From Ralstonia sp. UNC404CL21Col (GTDB lineage Bacteria; Pseudomonadota; Gammaproteobacteria; Burkholderiales; Burkholderiaceae), in contig NZ_KK211140.1 of the NCBI RefSeq assembly GCF_000620465.1, forward strand, positions 248,001 through 312,000: DNA of 64,000 nt, read 5' to 3'. The translations under genes were made by a program, and so were the position numbers. Shown one piece after another: positions 1 through 7,964 of this stretch. Positions within the stretch are counted from its first letter, which is position 1, and the number at the start of each line of letters is the position of its first letter. Below the pieces are notes generated by a model. The model was not told the DNA's origin, ran no database searches, and saw only the letters and a list, made by a program, of their open reading frames with translations.

Positions 1-410
1 AAATCGTGGCCGCCATCAAGGCGCGCTTCCCGGCGGTGCACGAGCCGAAGAAGCAGGACATCTGCTACGCGACGCAGAATCGCCAGGACGCTGTGAAGTT
101 CATGGCGCCGCAGGTGGAAGTGGTGATCGTTGTCGGCAGCCCGAACAGCTCGAACTCGAATCGCCTGCGTGAGCTGGCCGAAAAGCTGGGCGTGCCCGCC
201 TATATGGTGGATACGCCTGAACAGGTAAAGCCCGAGTGGGTGGCAGGCAAGCGCCGCGTGGGCCTGACCGCCGGTGCTTCGGCGCCTGAGGAGTTGGCGC
301 AATCGATCGTCGATCGGCTCAAGGCGCTGGGCGCGCGCACCGTGCGTCCGCTCGACGGGATCCAGGAAAACATGTCCTTCCCCCTTCCGAGGGGGCTTCA
401 AATGAATTGA
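1..410 (+). CDS. ispH: 4-hydroxy-3-methylbut-2-enyl diphosphate reductase, C-terminal part
   Basis: This is the last 135 or so residues of IspH (LytB), the [4Fe-4S] enzyme that finishes the MEP isoprenoid pathway by making IPP and DMAPP in the cytoplasm. The frame is open from base 3 and the start lies outside the window. Family marks seen are DICYATQNRQ, which carries a cluster-ligating cysteine, the substrate-binding SPNSSNSNRL stretch, and the usual ending IQENMSFPLP followed by a short tail. A strong terminator about 80 bases downstream suggests that its transcript ends here. The identity is secure; the N-terminal half cannot be judged. Confidence 0.95.
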   Translation, partial: IVAAIKARFPAVHEPKKQDICYATQNRQDAVKFMAPQVEVVIVVGSPNSSNSNRLRELAEKLGVPAYMVDTPEQVKPEWVAGKRRVGLTAGASAPEELAQSIVDRLKALGARTVRPLDGIQENMSFPLPRGLQMN

Positions 411-491
411 ATGCGTTTATGTAAATGCCCACTTAAAAGCGCACAAAAACTGTGCGCCCTAATGCGGTGCATAAATCGCTTTTGATGATTC

Positions 492-528
492 AACGGCCAC
501 TTCTTTCGGGAGTGGCCGTTTTGTTTTG
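492..528 (+). terminator. Rho-independent terminator of ispH
   Basis: Perfect 10-bp stem AACGGCCACT (492-501) with AGTGGCCGTT (511-520) around a 9-base loop, followed by TTGTTTTG. It lies 80 bases after the ispH stop codon. Confidence 0.85.
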
Positions 529-745
529 TGCATTGCAAAAACCCCTTCAACGCCCGCGAACCCTTGATTTACCGTGGAAATCGCCCGCCAAGCCGCCTGG
601 ATAGGGGGTTTCCCCTACTCTGGCACGGTTCTTGATATGCCTATGCGCCGTTCGCGAATGCCTGCGCGAAATGACGCCTGTTTGGGCATTGGGGAAAGCC
701 CGTAAAGCGGCGTAGTTACTGTAAAAATCGTTGTTGCGACGCGTA

Positions 746-773
746 TTGCATCCGCAATAAAAGGGGATACAAT
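746..773 (+). promoter_or_regulatory. Sigma-70-type promoter of livK
   Basis: TTGCAT (746-751) and TACAAT (768-773) are separated by 16 bases. The predicted start point is near 780, which is where the palindrome at 780-794 begins. This leaves a leader of about 85 bases before the livK ATG at 865. Confidence 0.55.
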
Positions 774-779
774 TCGCGC

Positions 780-794
780 GTTTCAAATTGAAAC
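780..794. promoter_or_regulatory. 15-bp palindrome at the predicted livK transcription start
   Basis: GTTTCAAATTGAAAC is a perfect palindrome around its central base. It starts 7 bases after the TACAAT -10 box, so a protein bound there would cover the start point, a classic repressor position. The regulator is unknown; Lrp-like or other amino-acid-responsive regulators are possible but nothing in the window identifies one. Confidence 0.5.
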
Positions 795-864
795 AATCGG
801 CGCGGGGGGAGCGGCCGGGAGGCAGGACGCTCTTCTTGCTCTTGCGAGATCTAGGAGATCACTC

Positions 865-2073
865 ATGCAAATTAAGTTTGCCAAAGTTCTGCCGCTTGCG
901 GCTGCCGTGGCACTCGTAGCAGCTTGCGGTAAGAACGAGGAAAAGCCCGCAGACCAAGCTGCTGCACCTGCAGCAACGTCGGCTCCGGCTGCTGCTGCCG
1001 GTGGCGGCGAGACCGTCATCAAGATCGGTCACGCGGCTCCGCTCACGGGCGGTATTGCTCACCTTGGCAAAGACAACGAAAACGGTGCACGCCTGGCCGT
1101 TGAAGAAGCCAACAAGGAAGGCCTGACCATCGACGGCAAGAAGATCAAGCTGGAACTGGTCGGTGAAGACGATGCAGGCGATCCGAAGACCGGCACCGCC
1201 GTGGCGCAGAAGCTGGTTGACGAGCACGTTGTTGCCGTCGTCGGCCACCTGAACTCGGGCGTTTCGATCCCGGCCTCGAAGATCTACAGCGATGCAGGCA
1301 TCGTGCAGATCTCGCCGTCGTCGACCAACCCCGACTACACGAAGCAAGGCTTCAAGACGACCTACCGCGTGGTTGCAACCGACGCGCAACAAGGTCCGGC
1401 ACTGGCGAACTACGCCGCCAAGACCCTGGGCGCCAAGACCGTGGCCATCGTCGACGATGCCACCGCCTACGGCAAGGGCCTGGCCGACGAGTTCGAGAAG
1501 ACCGCGAAGGCAGGTGGCGTGAATGTCGTGGCGCGTGAGGCAACCAACGACAAGGCGACCGACTTCAAGGCCATTCTGACCAAGATCAAGGGCAAGAAGC
1601 CGGACGTGATCATGTACGGCGGCATGGACGCCACCGGCGGTCCGTTCGCCAAGCAAGCCAAGGAACTGGGCATCACGGCCAAGATCGTTGGCGGCGACGG
1701 CGTGTGTACCGACAAGGTGGCCGAACTGGCTGGCGACGCGATCGACAACATCGTCTGCTCGGAAGCAGGCCTGGCGCTGTCGAAGATGGAGAAGGGCGCA
1801 GACTTCGAGAAGAAGTACCAAGCGCGCTTCAACACGCCGGTGCAGATCTACGCACCGTTCACGTATGACGCCGTCAACGTGATCATCGACGCGATGAAGC
1901 GTGCCAACTCGACCGACGCTGCCAAGATCCTGGCTGCCATGCCGGCAACCAACTACAACGGCGTGATCGGCAACATCGCGTTCGACGACAAGGGTGACCT
2001 GAAGCAAGGCTCCATCACCCTGTACAACTACAAGGACAAGAAGAAGAGCGTTCTTGACGTTGTGAAGATGTAA
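865..2073 (+). CDS. livK: Branched-chain amino acid ABC transporter substrate-binding lipoprotein
   Basis: This 402-residue protein is a LivK/LivJ-type periplasmic binding protein (Peripla_BP_6 family) that captures leucine, isoleucine or valine for LivHMGF. Instead of an ordinary signal peptide it has a lipobox, LVAAC, with the lipid-acceptor cysteine at residue 21, followed by an alanine/proline-rich linker to about residue 47. It is therefore probably a membrane-anchored lipoprotein. The mature fold starts at VIKIGHAAPLTGG, the usual family opening. The start has AGGAG eight bases upstream. It is separated from livH by a terminator, so it is probably expressed more strongly than the membrane genes. 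Substrate specificity within the family is inferred from the adjacent livHMGF. Confidence 0.93.
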   Translation: MQIKFAKVLPLAAAVALVAACGKNEEKPADQAAAPAATSAPAAAAGGGETVIKIGHAAPLTGGIAHLGKDNENGARLAVEEANKEGLTIDGKKIKLELVGEDDAGDPKTGTAVAQKLVDEHVVAVVGHLNSGVSIPASKIYSDAGIVQISPSSTNPDYTKQGFKTTYRVVATDAQQGPALANYAAKTLGAKTVAIVDDATAYGKGLADEFEKTAKAGGVNVVAREATNDKATDFKAILTKIKGKKPDVIMYGGMDATGGPFAKQAKELGITAKIVGGDGVCTDKVAELAGDAIDNIVCSEAGLALSKMEKGADFEKKYQARFNTPVQIYAPFTYDAVNVIIDAMKRANSTDAAKILAAMPATNYNGVIGNIAFDDKGDLKQGSITLYNYKDKKKSVLDVVKM

Positions 2074-2092
2074 TCGAAGGGCTACCGCCCTG

Positions 2093-2131
2093 AAAACGGC
2101 ACCGCGCCTACCCTAGCGGTGCCGTTTTTTA
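2093..2131 (+). terminator. Terminator between livK and livH
   Basis: Perfect 11-bp stem AACGGCACCGC (2095-2105) with GCGGTGCCGTT (2116-2126), then a run of Ts. Partial read-through here would give more binding protein than permease. The next 150 bases to the livH start hold no clear promoter that I can see. Confidence 0.85.
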
Positions 2132-2283
2132 TAGCCTCGCCAGTTACACAAGGCCCTCACCATGGGCGCGTTCGGCAGGCCGCTTACCAGCAACCTCACC
2201 TTACCCATCCGATTGATCGCATACCTTGCGGGCACGTCATCCCGTCGCCTACAACAAAGCAAGGCATAGCAGGAGCTGTTCTC

Positions 2284-3219
2284 ATGGATATCTTTATCCA
2301 GCAGATCGTGAACGGTCTGGTGCTCGGCAGCATTTACGCGCTGATCGCACTTGGCTACACCATGGTCTACGGTATTCTCGGCATCATCAACTTCGCCCAC
2401 GGCGATGTTCTGATGGTCGGTGCAATGTCTGCCCTGACCGCCATCAACTTCCTCCAGAAATATTTCCCCAATCTGCCTGACTGGCTCACGCTGGTGTTCG
2501 CATTGCTGTTTGCAATGCCGGTCTGCGCCATCGTTGCCTACACCATTGAACGTGTCGCTTACCGGCCGCTGCGCAATGCGCCGCGCCTGGCGCCGCTGAT
2601 CACCGCCATCGGCGTGTCGATCGTGCTGCAGACGCTGGCGATGATGATCTGGTCGCGCAACCCGCTGACCTTCCCGCAACTGCTGCCTTCGAACCCGATC
2701 GATATCGGCTCCACGGGCGCGACCATTACGGGCAAGGAAATCGTCATCATCGTGGTGTCGATCCTGGTCATGGTCGGGCTGATCCTGCTGGTCAACCGCA
2801 CCAAGCTCGGCCGTGCCATGCGCGCGACCGCCGAGAACCAGCGTGTGGCAGGCCTGATGGGCGTCAACCCGAACTTCGTGATCTCCGCCACCTTCATGAT
2901 CGGTGCTGCCATGGCAGCGGTTGCCGGCGTGATGATGGCAACCAACTACGGCAACGCCCACTTCTACATGGGCTTCATCCCCGGCCTGAAGGCGTTTACC
3001 GCCGCGGTGCTGGGCGGCATCGGCAACCTGGCTGGCGCCATGGTCGGCGGCATGCTGCTGGGCCTGATCGAAGCACTGGGTGCCGGTTATATCGGCGATC
3101 TGACTGGCGGTGTGTTCGGTTCGAACTACCAGGATGTGTTCGCATTCATCGTGCTGATTGGCGTGCTGCTGTTCCGCCCGTCCGGCATCATGGGTGAACG
3201 CGTTGCGGACCGCGCATAA
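2284..3219 (+). CDS. livH: Branched-chain amino acid ABC transporter permease LivH
   Basis: This 311-residue inner-membrane permease of the LivH family forms the translocation channel with LivM. The sequence is almost wholly hydrophobic, with the family opening MDIFIQQIVNGLVLGSIYAL and the conserved LGYTMVYGILGIINFAHGD region. An ATG further upstream at 2119 is in frame but lies inside the livK terminator. The ATG at 2284 has AGGAG eight bases before it and matches family N-termini, so I use it. The gene ends 13 bases before livM, in one operon with livM, livG and livF. Confidence 0.95.
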   Translation: MDIFIQQIVNGLVLGSIYALIALGYTMVYGILGIINFAHGDVLMVGAMSALTAINFLQKYFPNLPDWLTLVFALLFAMPVCAIVAYTIERVAYRPLRNAPRLAPLITAIGVSIVLQTLAMMIWSRNPLTFPQLLPSNPIDIGSTGATITGKEIVIIVVSILVMVGLILLVNRTKLGRAMRATAENQRVAGLMGVNPNFVISATFMIGAAMAAVAGVMMATNYGNAHFYMGFIPGLKAFTAAVLGGIGNLAGAMVGGMLLGLIEALGAGYIGDLTGGVFGSNYQDVFAFIVLIGVLLFRPSGIMGERVADRA

Positions 3220-3232
3220 GAAGGGGAGCGCC

Positions 3233-4360
3233 ATGACAGAAAATTTCAAAGCGCCGATGAAGACGCGCGCCGCGTTGTACGGCTTCCTGATCCTTGCGAT
3301 CTTCGCGCCGTTCATCGTGGGCGCCGCAGGTGGCAACTACTGGGTGCGCGTGCTGGACTTCGCACTGCTGTACATCATGCTGGCCCTGGGCCTGAACATC
3401 GTGGTGGGCTTTGCCGGCCTGCTCGACTTGGGCTACATCGCGTTCTACGCGGTCGGTGCCTACATGATGGCGTTGCTCGGTTCGCCGCACCTGACCAACC
3501 AGTTCGAGTGGATCCACAACCTGTTCCCCAATGGGCTGCACCTCATCGTCTGGTGGGTGATTCCGCTGGGTGCCGGGCTTGCGGCGCTGTTCGGCATTCT
3601 GCTGGGCACGCCGGTGCTGAAGCTGCGCGGTGACTACCTCGCCATCGTGACGCTGGGCTTTGGTGAAATCATCCGGATCTTCATGAACAATCTCGACCGC
3701 CCGGTGAACATCACCAACGGTCCGAAGGGCATCAACCTGATCGAGCCGGTCAAGATCTTCGGGTTCGACTTTTCGAAGCGCCACGATTTCTTCGGCATCC
3801 GCTTCGACTCGGTCTACATGTACTACTACCTGTTCGTGATCCTGGCCGCGATCATCATCATCGTGTGCCTGCGGTTGCAGAACTCGCGTATCGGTCGTGC
3901 ATGGGTGGCGCTGCGTGAAGATGAAATCGCCGCCAAGGCGATGGGCATCAACACGCGCAACATCAAGCTGCTGGCCTTTGCGATGGGTGCCTCGTTCGGT
4001 GGTGTGTCGGGTGCGATGTTCGCGTCGTTCCAGGGCTTCGTGTCGCCGGAATCGTTCGTGCTGTGGGAGTCGATCTACATCCTGGCGATCGTGGTGCTGG
4101 GCGGTATGGGCCATATCCCGGGCGTGATCCTGGGCGGCATTCTGCTGGTCGGTTTCCAGGAGTTGCTGCGTGCGCTGGCCGAGCCGGTGCAGAACAAGCT
4201 GTTCGGCCATGTGATCGTGGAAGCGGAAGTGCTTCGTCAGCTGCTGTTCGGCCTGGCGATGGTGGTGGTGATGCTGTATCGCCCTGCGGGCCTGTGGCCC
4301 TCGCCGCGCAAGGAAGACCGTCCGCAAAAGCAGCGGGCTGGTGGACTGTCCCGTATCTGA
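3233..4360 (+). CDS. livM: Branched-chain amino acid ABC transporter permease LivM
   Basis: This 375-residue LivM-family permease is the second membrane subunit of the LIV transporter. It has multiple membrane segments and the conserved LNIVVGFAGLLDLGYIAFYAVGAY-type region near residues 50-70. The cytoplasmic EAA-like loop that docks the ATPase lies around RIGRAWVALREDEIAAKAMG (about residues 218-237). Its ATG at 3233 is preceded by AAGGGGAG; in-frame codons upstream of that overlap livH and were not used. livG starts 13 bases after the stop codon. Confidence 0.95.
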   Translation: MTENFKAPMKTRAALYGFLILAIFAPFIVGAAGGNYWVRVLDFALLYIMLALGLNIVVGFAGLLDLGYIAFYAVGAYMMALLGSPHLTNQFEWIHNLFPNGLHLIVWWVIPLGAGLAALFGILLGTPVLKLRGDYLAIVTLGFGEIIRIFMNNLDRPVNITNGPKGINLIEPVKIFGFDFSKRHDFFGIRFDSVYMYYYLFVILAAIIIIVCLRLQNSRIGRAWVALREDEIAAKAMGINTRNIKLLAFAMGASFGGVSGAMFASFQGFVSPESFVLWESIYILAIVVLGGMGHIPGVILGGILLVGFQELLRALAEPVQNKLFGHVIVEAEVLRQLLFGLAMVVVMLYRPAGLWPSPRKEDRPQKQRAGGLSRI

Positions 4361-4373
4361 TGGAGGCACGCAC

Positions 4374-5150
4374 ATGAGCAACAACAACGTCCTCCTCTCT
4401 ATCCGAGGAGTCCAGAAGCGTTTCGGCGGCCTGCAAGCGCTGTCCGACGTGAGCCTGGAAATTCGCGAAGGCGAAATCTACGGTTTGATCGGCCCGAACG
4501 GCGCCGGCAAGACCACGTTCTTCAACGTCATCACGGGGTTGTACACGCCGGATGCCGGCGAATTCGTGCTCGGTGGCACGCCGTACCAGCCGACCGCCGT
4601 GCATGAAGTGGCCAAGGCTGGCATTGCGCGCACGTTCCAGAACATCCGCCTGTTTGGGGACATGACTGCGGCGGAAAACGTCATGGTCGGCCGCCACGTG
4701 CGCACCAAGGCCGGCCTGATCGGCGCGGTGTTCCGCACCAAGGCGGCACGCGAGGAAGAGCAGTCGATCGAAGACTGGGCGCACGACCTGCTGGATTACG
4801 TCGGCATCGGCAAGTACGCCAACTACACGGCGCGCAACCTGTCGTACGGTCACCAGCGTCGCCTGGAAATCGCCCGTGCCCTGGCCACGCAGCCCAAGCT
4901 GCTGGCCCTGGACGAGCCTGCCGCCGGCATGAACGCCACGGAAAAAGTGGAACTCCGCGGCCTGCTCGACAAGATCCGTTCCGACGGCAAGACCATCCTG
5001 CTGATCGAGCACGATGTGAAGCTGGTGATGGGCCTGTGCAACCGCCTGACCGTGCTGGACTACGGCAAGGTGATCGCACAAGGCCTGCCGCAGGAAGTGC
5101 AGAGCAACCCGGCCGTGATCGAGGCCTACCTCGGCGCGTCAGCGCACTGA
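4374..5150 (+). CDS. livG: Branched-chain amino acid ABC transporter ATP-binding protein LivG
   Basis: This 258-residue ABC ATPase powers the LIV transporter together with LivF. The Walker A motif GPNGAGKTT is at about residues 40-48, a LivG-type signature LSYGHQRRLEIARAL lies near 158-172 (YGHQ replaces the usual SGGQ, as is normal in this family), and Walker B is LLALDEPAAGMN. The ATG at 4374 follows TGGAGG. livF begins 16 bases after the stop. Confidence 0.95.
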   Translation: MSNNNVLLSIRGVQKRFGGLQALSDVSLEIREGEIYGLIGPNGAGKTTFFNVITGLYTPDAGEFVLGGTPYQPTAVHEVAKAGIARTFQNIRLFGDMTAAENVMVGRHVRTKAGLIGAVFRTKAAREEEQSIEDWAHDLLDYVGIGKYANYTARNLSYGHQRRLEIARALATQPKLLALDEPAAGMNATEKVELRGLLDKIRSDGKTILLIEHDVKLVMGLCNRLTVLDYGKVIAQGLPQEVQSNPAVIEAYLGASAH

Positions 5151-5166
5151 CGCAGAGGAACGGAAT

Positions 5167-5883
5167 ATGAAACCAGTAATGTTGAAGATCGACAGCCTGA
5201 AGGTCGCTTACGGCGGCATCCAGGCGGTCAAGGGCGTGGATCTGGAGATTCGCGAAGGTGAGCTGGTCACGCTGATCGGTGCCAACGGCGCCGGCAAGAC
5301 GACCACCATGAAGGCCATCACCGGCCTGCAGGGCTGGGCCGGCGGTGATGTGCAGTATCTGGGCAAGTCCATCAAGGGCGTGCCCAGCTACAACCTGCTC
5401 AAGCAGGGTCTGGCGATGGTGCCGGAAGGCCGCGGCGTGTTCGCGCGCATGACCATTACCGAGAACCTGCAGATGGGCGCCTTCACGCGCAACGACGAGG
5501 CCAACATCAAGGCCGACATCGACCGCATGTTCGGCATCTTCCCGCGCCTGAAGGAACGTGCAAACCAGTTGGCCGGCACGATGTCGGGCGGCGAGCAGCA
5601 GATGCTGGCCATGGCGCGTGCGCTGATGAGCCAACCGAAGCTGCTGCTGCTGGACGAGCCGTCGATGGGTCTCTCGCCGATCATGGTGGAGAAGATCTTC
5701 GAGGTCGTGCGCGACATCTCGGCGCAAGGCGTGACCGTGCTGCTCGTTGAGCAGAACGCGCGTCTGGCGTTGCAGGCTGCGCACCGCGGCTACGTGATGG
5801 ACTCCGGTCTCATCACCATGAGCGGCGATGCCAAGCAGATGCTCGACGACCCGAAGGTGCGTGCCGCCTACCTGGGCGAATAA
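5167..5883 (+). CDS. livF: Branched-chain amino acid ABC transporter ATP-binding protein LivF
   Basis: This 238-residue ABC ATPase is the second nucleotide-binding subunit of the LIV system. Walker A is GANGAGKTT at about residues 38-46, the signature is MSGGEQQMLAMARAL, and Walker B is LLLLDEPSMGLSP. It is the last gene of livHMGF and is followed within 25 bases by a strong terminator. Length and motifs are typical, with nothing missing. Confidence 0.95.
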   Translation: MKPVMLKIDSLKVAYGGIQAVKGVDLEIREGELVTLIGANGAGKTTTMKAITGLQGWAGGDVQYLGKSIKGVPSYNLLKQGLAMVPEGRGVFARMTITENLQMGAFTRNDEANIKADIDRMFGIFPRLKERANQLAGTMSGGEQQMLAMARALMSQPKLLLLDEPSMGLSPIMVEKIFEVVRDISAQGVTVLLVEQNARLALQAAHRGYVMDSGLITMSGDAKQMLDDPKVRAAYLGE

Positions 5884-5903
5884 GCACCCTCAAGCATCAT
5901 GAA

Positions 5904-5931
5904 GAAGCCCCGCAATTGCGGGGCTTTTTCT
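5904..5931 (+). terminator. Terminator after livF
   Basis: AGCCCCGC (5906-5913), loop AATT, GCGGGGCT (5918-5925), then TTTTTCTTT. The A-rich left flank means it may also work for the GNAT gene arriving on the other strand. Confidence 0.85.
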
Positions 5932-5949
5932 TTGCGTGTGCCCGACGTT

Positions 5950-6426
5950 TCAGGGCGACGTTGCTGTGTAGATGTTCGGCCGATGCAATTGCATGAAGCC
6001 AATGCCTTCGGGCACATCGGTGAAGCCGTGCTTGCGATAGAGCCAGTCGGCGCCCGTGGTGACCAGCACTGTACGGCGCAGCGTCTGCAGGTCAGGATGC
6101 TCACGCAGAAAATCCATCAGCGCGTGCGCGAGGCCTTTCCCACGCCACGCCGGCAGCACGAACACATCGCACAGATACGCAAACGTCGCGCGGTCGGTAA
6201 TGACCCGTGCAAAGCCTACGAGGTCGCCATGCGAGCCATCGTCGTTCCGACGATAGGCGGCGAAGCACAGCGAGTTCGCGACCGATCGGTCGAACACCTC
6301 TCGCGGCAGACCGCGGGCCCAATACGTTTCCTGCGAAAGGAAGTGGTAGATATGGTCCAGCGGGAGCCACGCGGAATCATCGGACAAAACGATCCCCGTG
6401 GCCGGAACTTCTCGCGTCACGGCCAT
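5950..6426 (-). CDS. GNAT family N-acetyltransferase
   Basis: A 158-residue single-domain GNAT acetyltransferase, expected to transfer acetyl from acetyl-CoA to a small amine or protein N-terminus in the cytoplasm. The acetyl-CoA-binding motif A is seen as VLPAWRGKGLAHALM (about residues 94-108), followed by the beta-5 region LVTTGADWLYRKHGF typical of the family. The substrate cannot be told. It lies 79 bases downstream of argD on the same strand and may be co-transcribed with it. Confidence 0.85.
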   Translation of the reverse strand: MAVTREVPATGIVLSDDSAWLPLDHIYHFLSQETYWARGLPREVFDRSVANSLCFAAYRRNDDGSHGDLVGFARVITDRATFAYLCDVFVLPAWRGKGLAHALMDFLREHPDLQTLRRTVLVTTGADWLYRKHGFTDVPEGIGFMQLHRPNIYTATSP

Positions 6427-6476
6427 GGCAAACCTCAGAGTGGGAACAGGGGTAAGGCGATGCAGGGCGACGCATT

Positions 6477-6504
6477 GCGCGCCGCCCCAAGTAATGCGGC
6501 GCGC
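6477..6504 (-). terminator. Stem-loop directly after argD
   Basis: Perfect 9-bp stem GCGCGCCGC (6477-6485) with GCGGCGCGC (6496-6504), starting two bases beyond the argD stop. There is no T tract on either side, so it may stabilise the argD mRNA end rather than terminate it. Confidence 0.45.
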
Positions 6505-6505
6505 C

Positions 6506-7693
6506 TTAGGCGTGCGCCTTCAGCAGCGTGCGCAGCATGCCGATCATCGTGTCGATTTCTTCAGTCGTCACGTTCAGCGCGGGCATGAAGCGCAGGATGT
6601 TCGGACGCGGGGCGTTCAGCAGCAGGCCCGTCGGGTTCATCTCGCGTGCCGCTTCAACCAGTTGACCGCCGATGTCCTTGCCGAGCAGCAGCGCGCGCAG
6701 CAGGCCGTTACCGCGCTCGCCGGCCAGGCCGAACTCTTCGCTCAGTTTGAGCAGTTGCGTGCGCAGATAGGCGCCGCGTTCTTCCACGCCAGCCAGAAAG
6801 CCTGGCGCCAGCAGTTGCTCGATCACCGAGCAGCCGACCGCCGTCATCAGCGGGTTGCCGTTGTAGGTGCCGCCCTGGTCGCCGGCTTCGAAGCTCGCCA
6901 CTTCATCGGTGCACAGCAAGGCCGACAGCGGCACGCCGCCGCCGATGCCCTTGCCCAGCGTCATGATGTCCGGCTCGATGTTCGAGAGCTGGTAGGCGAA
7001 GAGCGTGCCGCAGCGGCCGCAACCGGCCTGCACTTCGTCGACGATCAACAGGATCTTGTGCTTCTTGGTCAGCGCGCGCAGTTGCTGCATGAATTCCGGC
7101 GTGGCCGGCAGCACGCCGCCTTCGCCTTGCACCGGCTCAAGCATCACGCCGACCGTCTCGTCGGTGATGAGCGCTTCGACCGAGGCGATGTCGTTCAGGA
7201 TGGCCTTCGGGAAGCCCGGCACTTGCGGGGCGAAGATGGTGTCCCAGCCTGCCTTGCCGGATGCGCTCATGGTGGCGAGCGTGCGGCCGTGGAAGCTGTG
7301 GTCGAACGTGATGATCTGGAAGGCGCCGTTCTTATGCTTCTTGCCCCACTTGCGGGCGAGCTTGATGGCGCCTTCGTTGGCTTCGGCGCCGCTGTTGGCG
7401 AAGAACACCTTGTCGAAGCAGCTGTGCGCCGTCAAGAGGCCGGCCAGCTTGGCCATCGGCTCGTTGTAGAACGCCGGGCTCGGGTTGATCAGCTTCTTGG
7501 CCTGCGCGTTCAGCGCTTCGATCATGCCGTCGTTGGAGTGGCCGAGGCAGTTGACGGCCCAGCCTTGCACGAAGTCCAGGTATCGCTTGCCGTTGTGGTC
7601 CGTCAGCCACGAGCCCTTGCCTTCGGTGAAGACGATCTCGGGCCGGTTGGTGATGTACATCAGGGACTGGACGGGGTAGTCAGCAAACGCCAT
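6506..7693 (-). CDS. argD: Acetylornithine aminotransferase (class III PLP)
   Basis: This 395-residue class-III aminotransferase converts N-acetylglutamate semialdehyde to N-acetylornithine in arginine synthesis, and related enzymes also serve lysine synthesis. Visible marks are the glycine-rich PLP phosphate site [17 protein letters not shown] (about residues 98-114), the [14 protein letters not shown] aspartate region (about 216-229), and the Schiff-base lysine K248 in TLGKGIGGG. Length and motifs are normal. The leader upstream contains a promoter, a short ORF with four consecutive Arg codons and a terminator, described separately, which supports an arginine role over other class-III substrates. 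Confidence 0.9.
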   Translation of the reverse strand: MAFADYPVQSLMYITNRPEIVFTEGKGSWLTDHNGKRYLDFVQGWAVNCLGHSNDGMIEALNAQAKKLINPSPAFYNEPMAKLAGLLTAHSCFDKVFFANSGAEANEGAIKLARKWGKKHKNGAFQIITFDHSFHGRTLATMSASGKAGWDTIFAPQVPGFPKAILNDIASVEALITDETVGVMLEPVQGEGGVLPATPEFMQQLRALTKKHKILLIVDEVQAGCGRCGTLFAYQLSNIEPDIMTLGKGIGGGVPLSALLCTDEVASFEAGDQGGTYNGNPLMTAVGCSVIEQLLAPGFLAGVEERGAYLRTQLLKLSEEFGLAGERGNGLLRALLLGKDIGGQLVEAAREMNPTGLLLNAPRPNILRFMPALNVTTEEIDTMIGMLRTLLKAHA

Positions 7694-7746
7694 GGCAAAG
7701 CTCCAGAAAAAGGCGGCAGGAAGATGAAAAACCGAAAAAACGCGCG

Positions 7747-7787
7747 TTGGAAAAAGACAAAGGCCACGGGGGGCGCCCCGTGGCCTT
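7747..7787 (-). terminator. Terminator in the argD leader
   Basis: Perfect 12-bp stem (7760-7771 with 7776-7787, AAGGCCACGGGG/CCCCGTGGCCTT) and a 4-base loop. Read on the minus strand it is followed by TTGTCTTTTTCC. It lies 67 bases before the argD start codon and about 180 bases after the flavoreductase stop. It could end the flavoreductase transcript, attenuate argD, or both. Confidence 0.8.
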
Positions 7788-7820
7788 GTGATCGTCGAAT
7801 CCTGTGAACCCGATATGCAA

Positions 7821-7892
7821 TCAGCAGACAGCCGCGTGGCTTCCCGGAGGGAGCAACGTACGGCGGCGTCGGAGGTGCAGGGCTTGGTTCAT
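7821..7892 (-). CDS. Putative arginine-rich leader peptide of argD
   Basis: A 23-codon [22 protein letters not shown] plus four more residues. Codons 8-11 are CGA CGC CGC CGT, four arginines in a row. Its ATG lies only 8 bases after a TATTCT -10 box, so it would be translated from a nearly leaderless mRNA. Bases 7842-7832 (AAGCCACGCGG), just past the Arg codons, nearly copy the left arm of the downstream terminator (AAGGCCACGGGG) and can pair with its right arm. That is the layout of a ribosome-mediated attenuator. There is no Shine-Dalgarno sequence, and arginine runs are not rare in GC-rich DNA, so this stays a hypothesis. Confidence 0.4.
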   Translation of the reverse strand: MNQALHLRRRRTLLPPGSHAAVC

Positions 7893-7900
7893 AAGGCGCA

Positions 7901-7929
7901 AGAATAAGACGGATGCCAAGTCAAGTCAA
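7901..7929 (-). promoter_or_regulatory. Promoter of the argD leader
   Basis: On the minus strand TTGACT (7929-7924) is followed after 17 bases by TATTCT (7906-7901), a good sigma-70 match. The predicted start is near 7894, two bases before the leader-peptide ATG. Confidence 0.6.
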
Positions 7930-7964
7930 AACGAAATTTTGGCCTTCTTTGGATTTGTGCAACG

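Larger units (their letters stand above)
411..864. other. 454-base gene-free region between ispH and livK
   Basis: I see no coding region here. It holds a small hairpin (439-457, GCGCACA arms, no T tract), the ispH terminator (492-528), a weak TAGGGG/CCCCTA hairpin (602-617), a promoter (746-773) and a 15-bp palindrome (780-794). The minus-strand ORFs that cross it have no ribosome binding site or recognisable family and look like chance frames. Confidence 0.6.

Noticed and set aside
439-457. GCGCACA-AAAAC-TGTGCGC hairpin after ispH
   Set aside because: No T tract on the ispH strand; the real terminator is at 492-528. On the other strand it has TTTT but there is no gene to terminate.
788-920. 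TTG-started frame in the livK leader with a Leu-Phe-Leu-Leu-Leu run, as a leucine attenuator
   Set aside because: No terminator or competing hairpin follows before livK and the start would be a rare TTG without a ribosome binding site.
859-2007. A 382-codon open frame antisense to livK
   Set aside because: It mirrors livK codon structure, as expected in GC-rich DNA, has no ribosome binding site and no recognisable family.
2113-3336. A 407-codon frame antisense to livH
   Set aside because: Histidine/glutamine/arginine-rich translation typical of the opposite strand of a hydrophobic membrane-protein gene.
5899-6588. Plus-strand ORF of 229 codons opposite the GNAT gene
   Set aside because: It begins within the livF terminator and covers a gene with clear GNAT motifs on the other strand.
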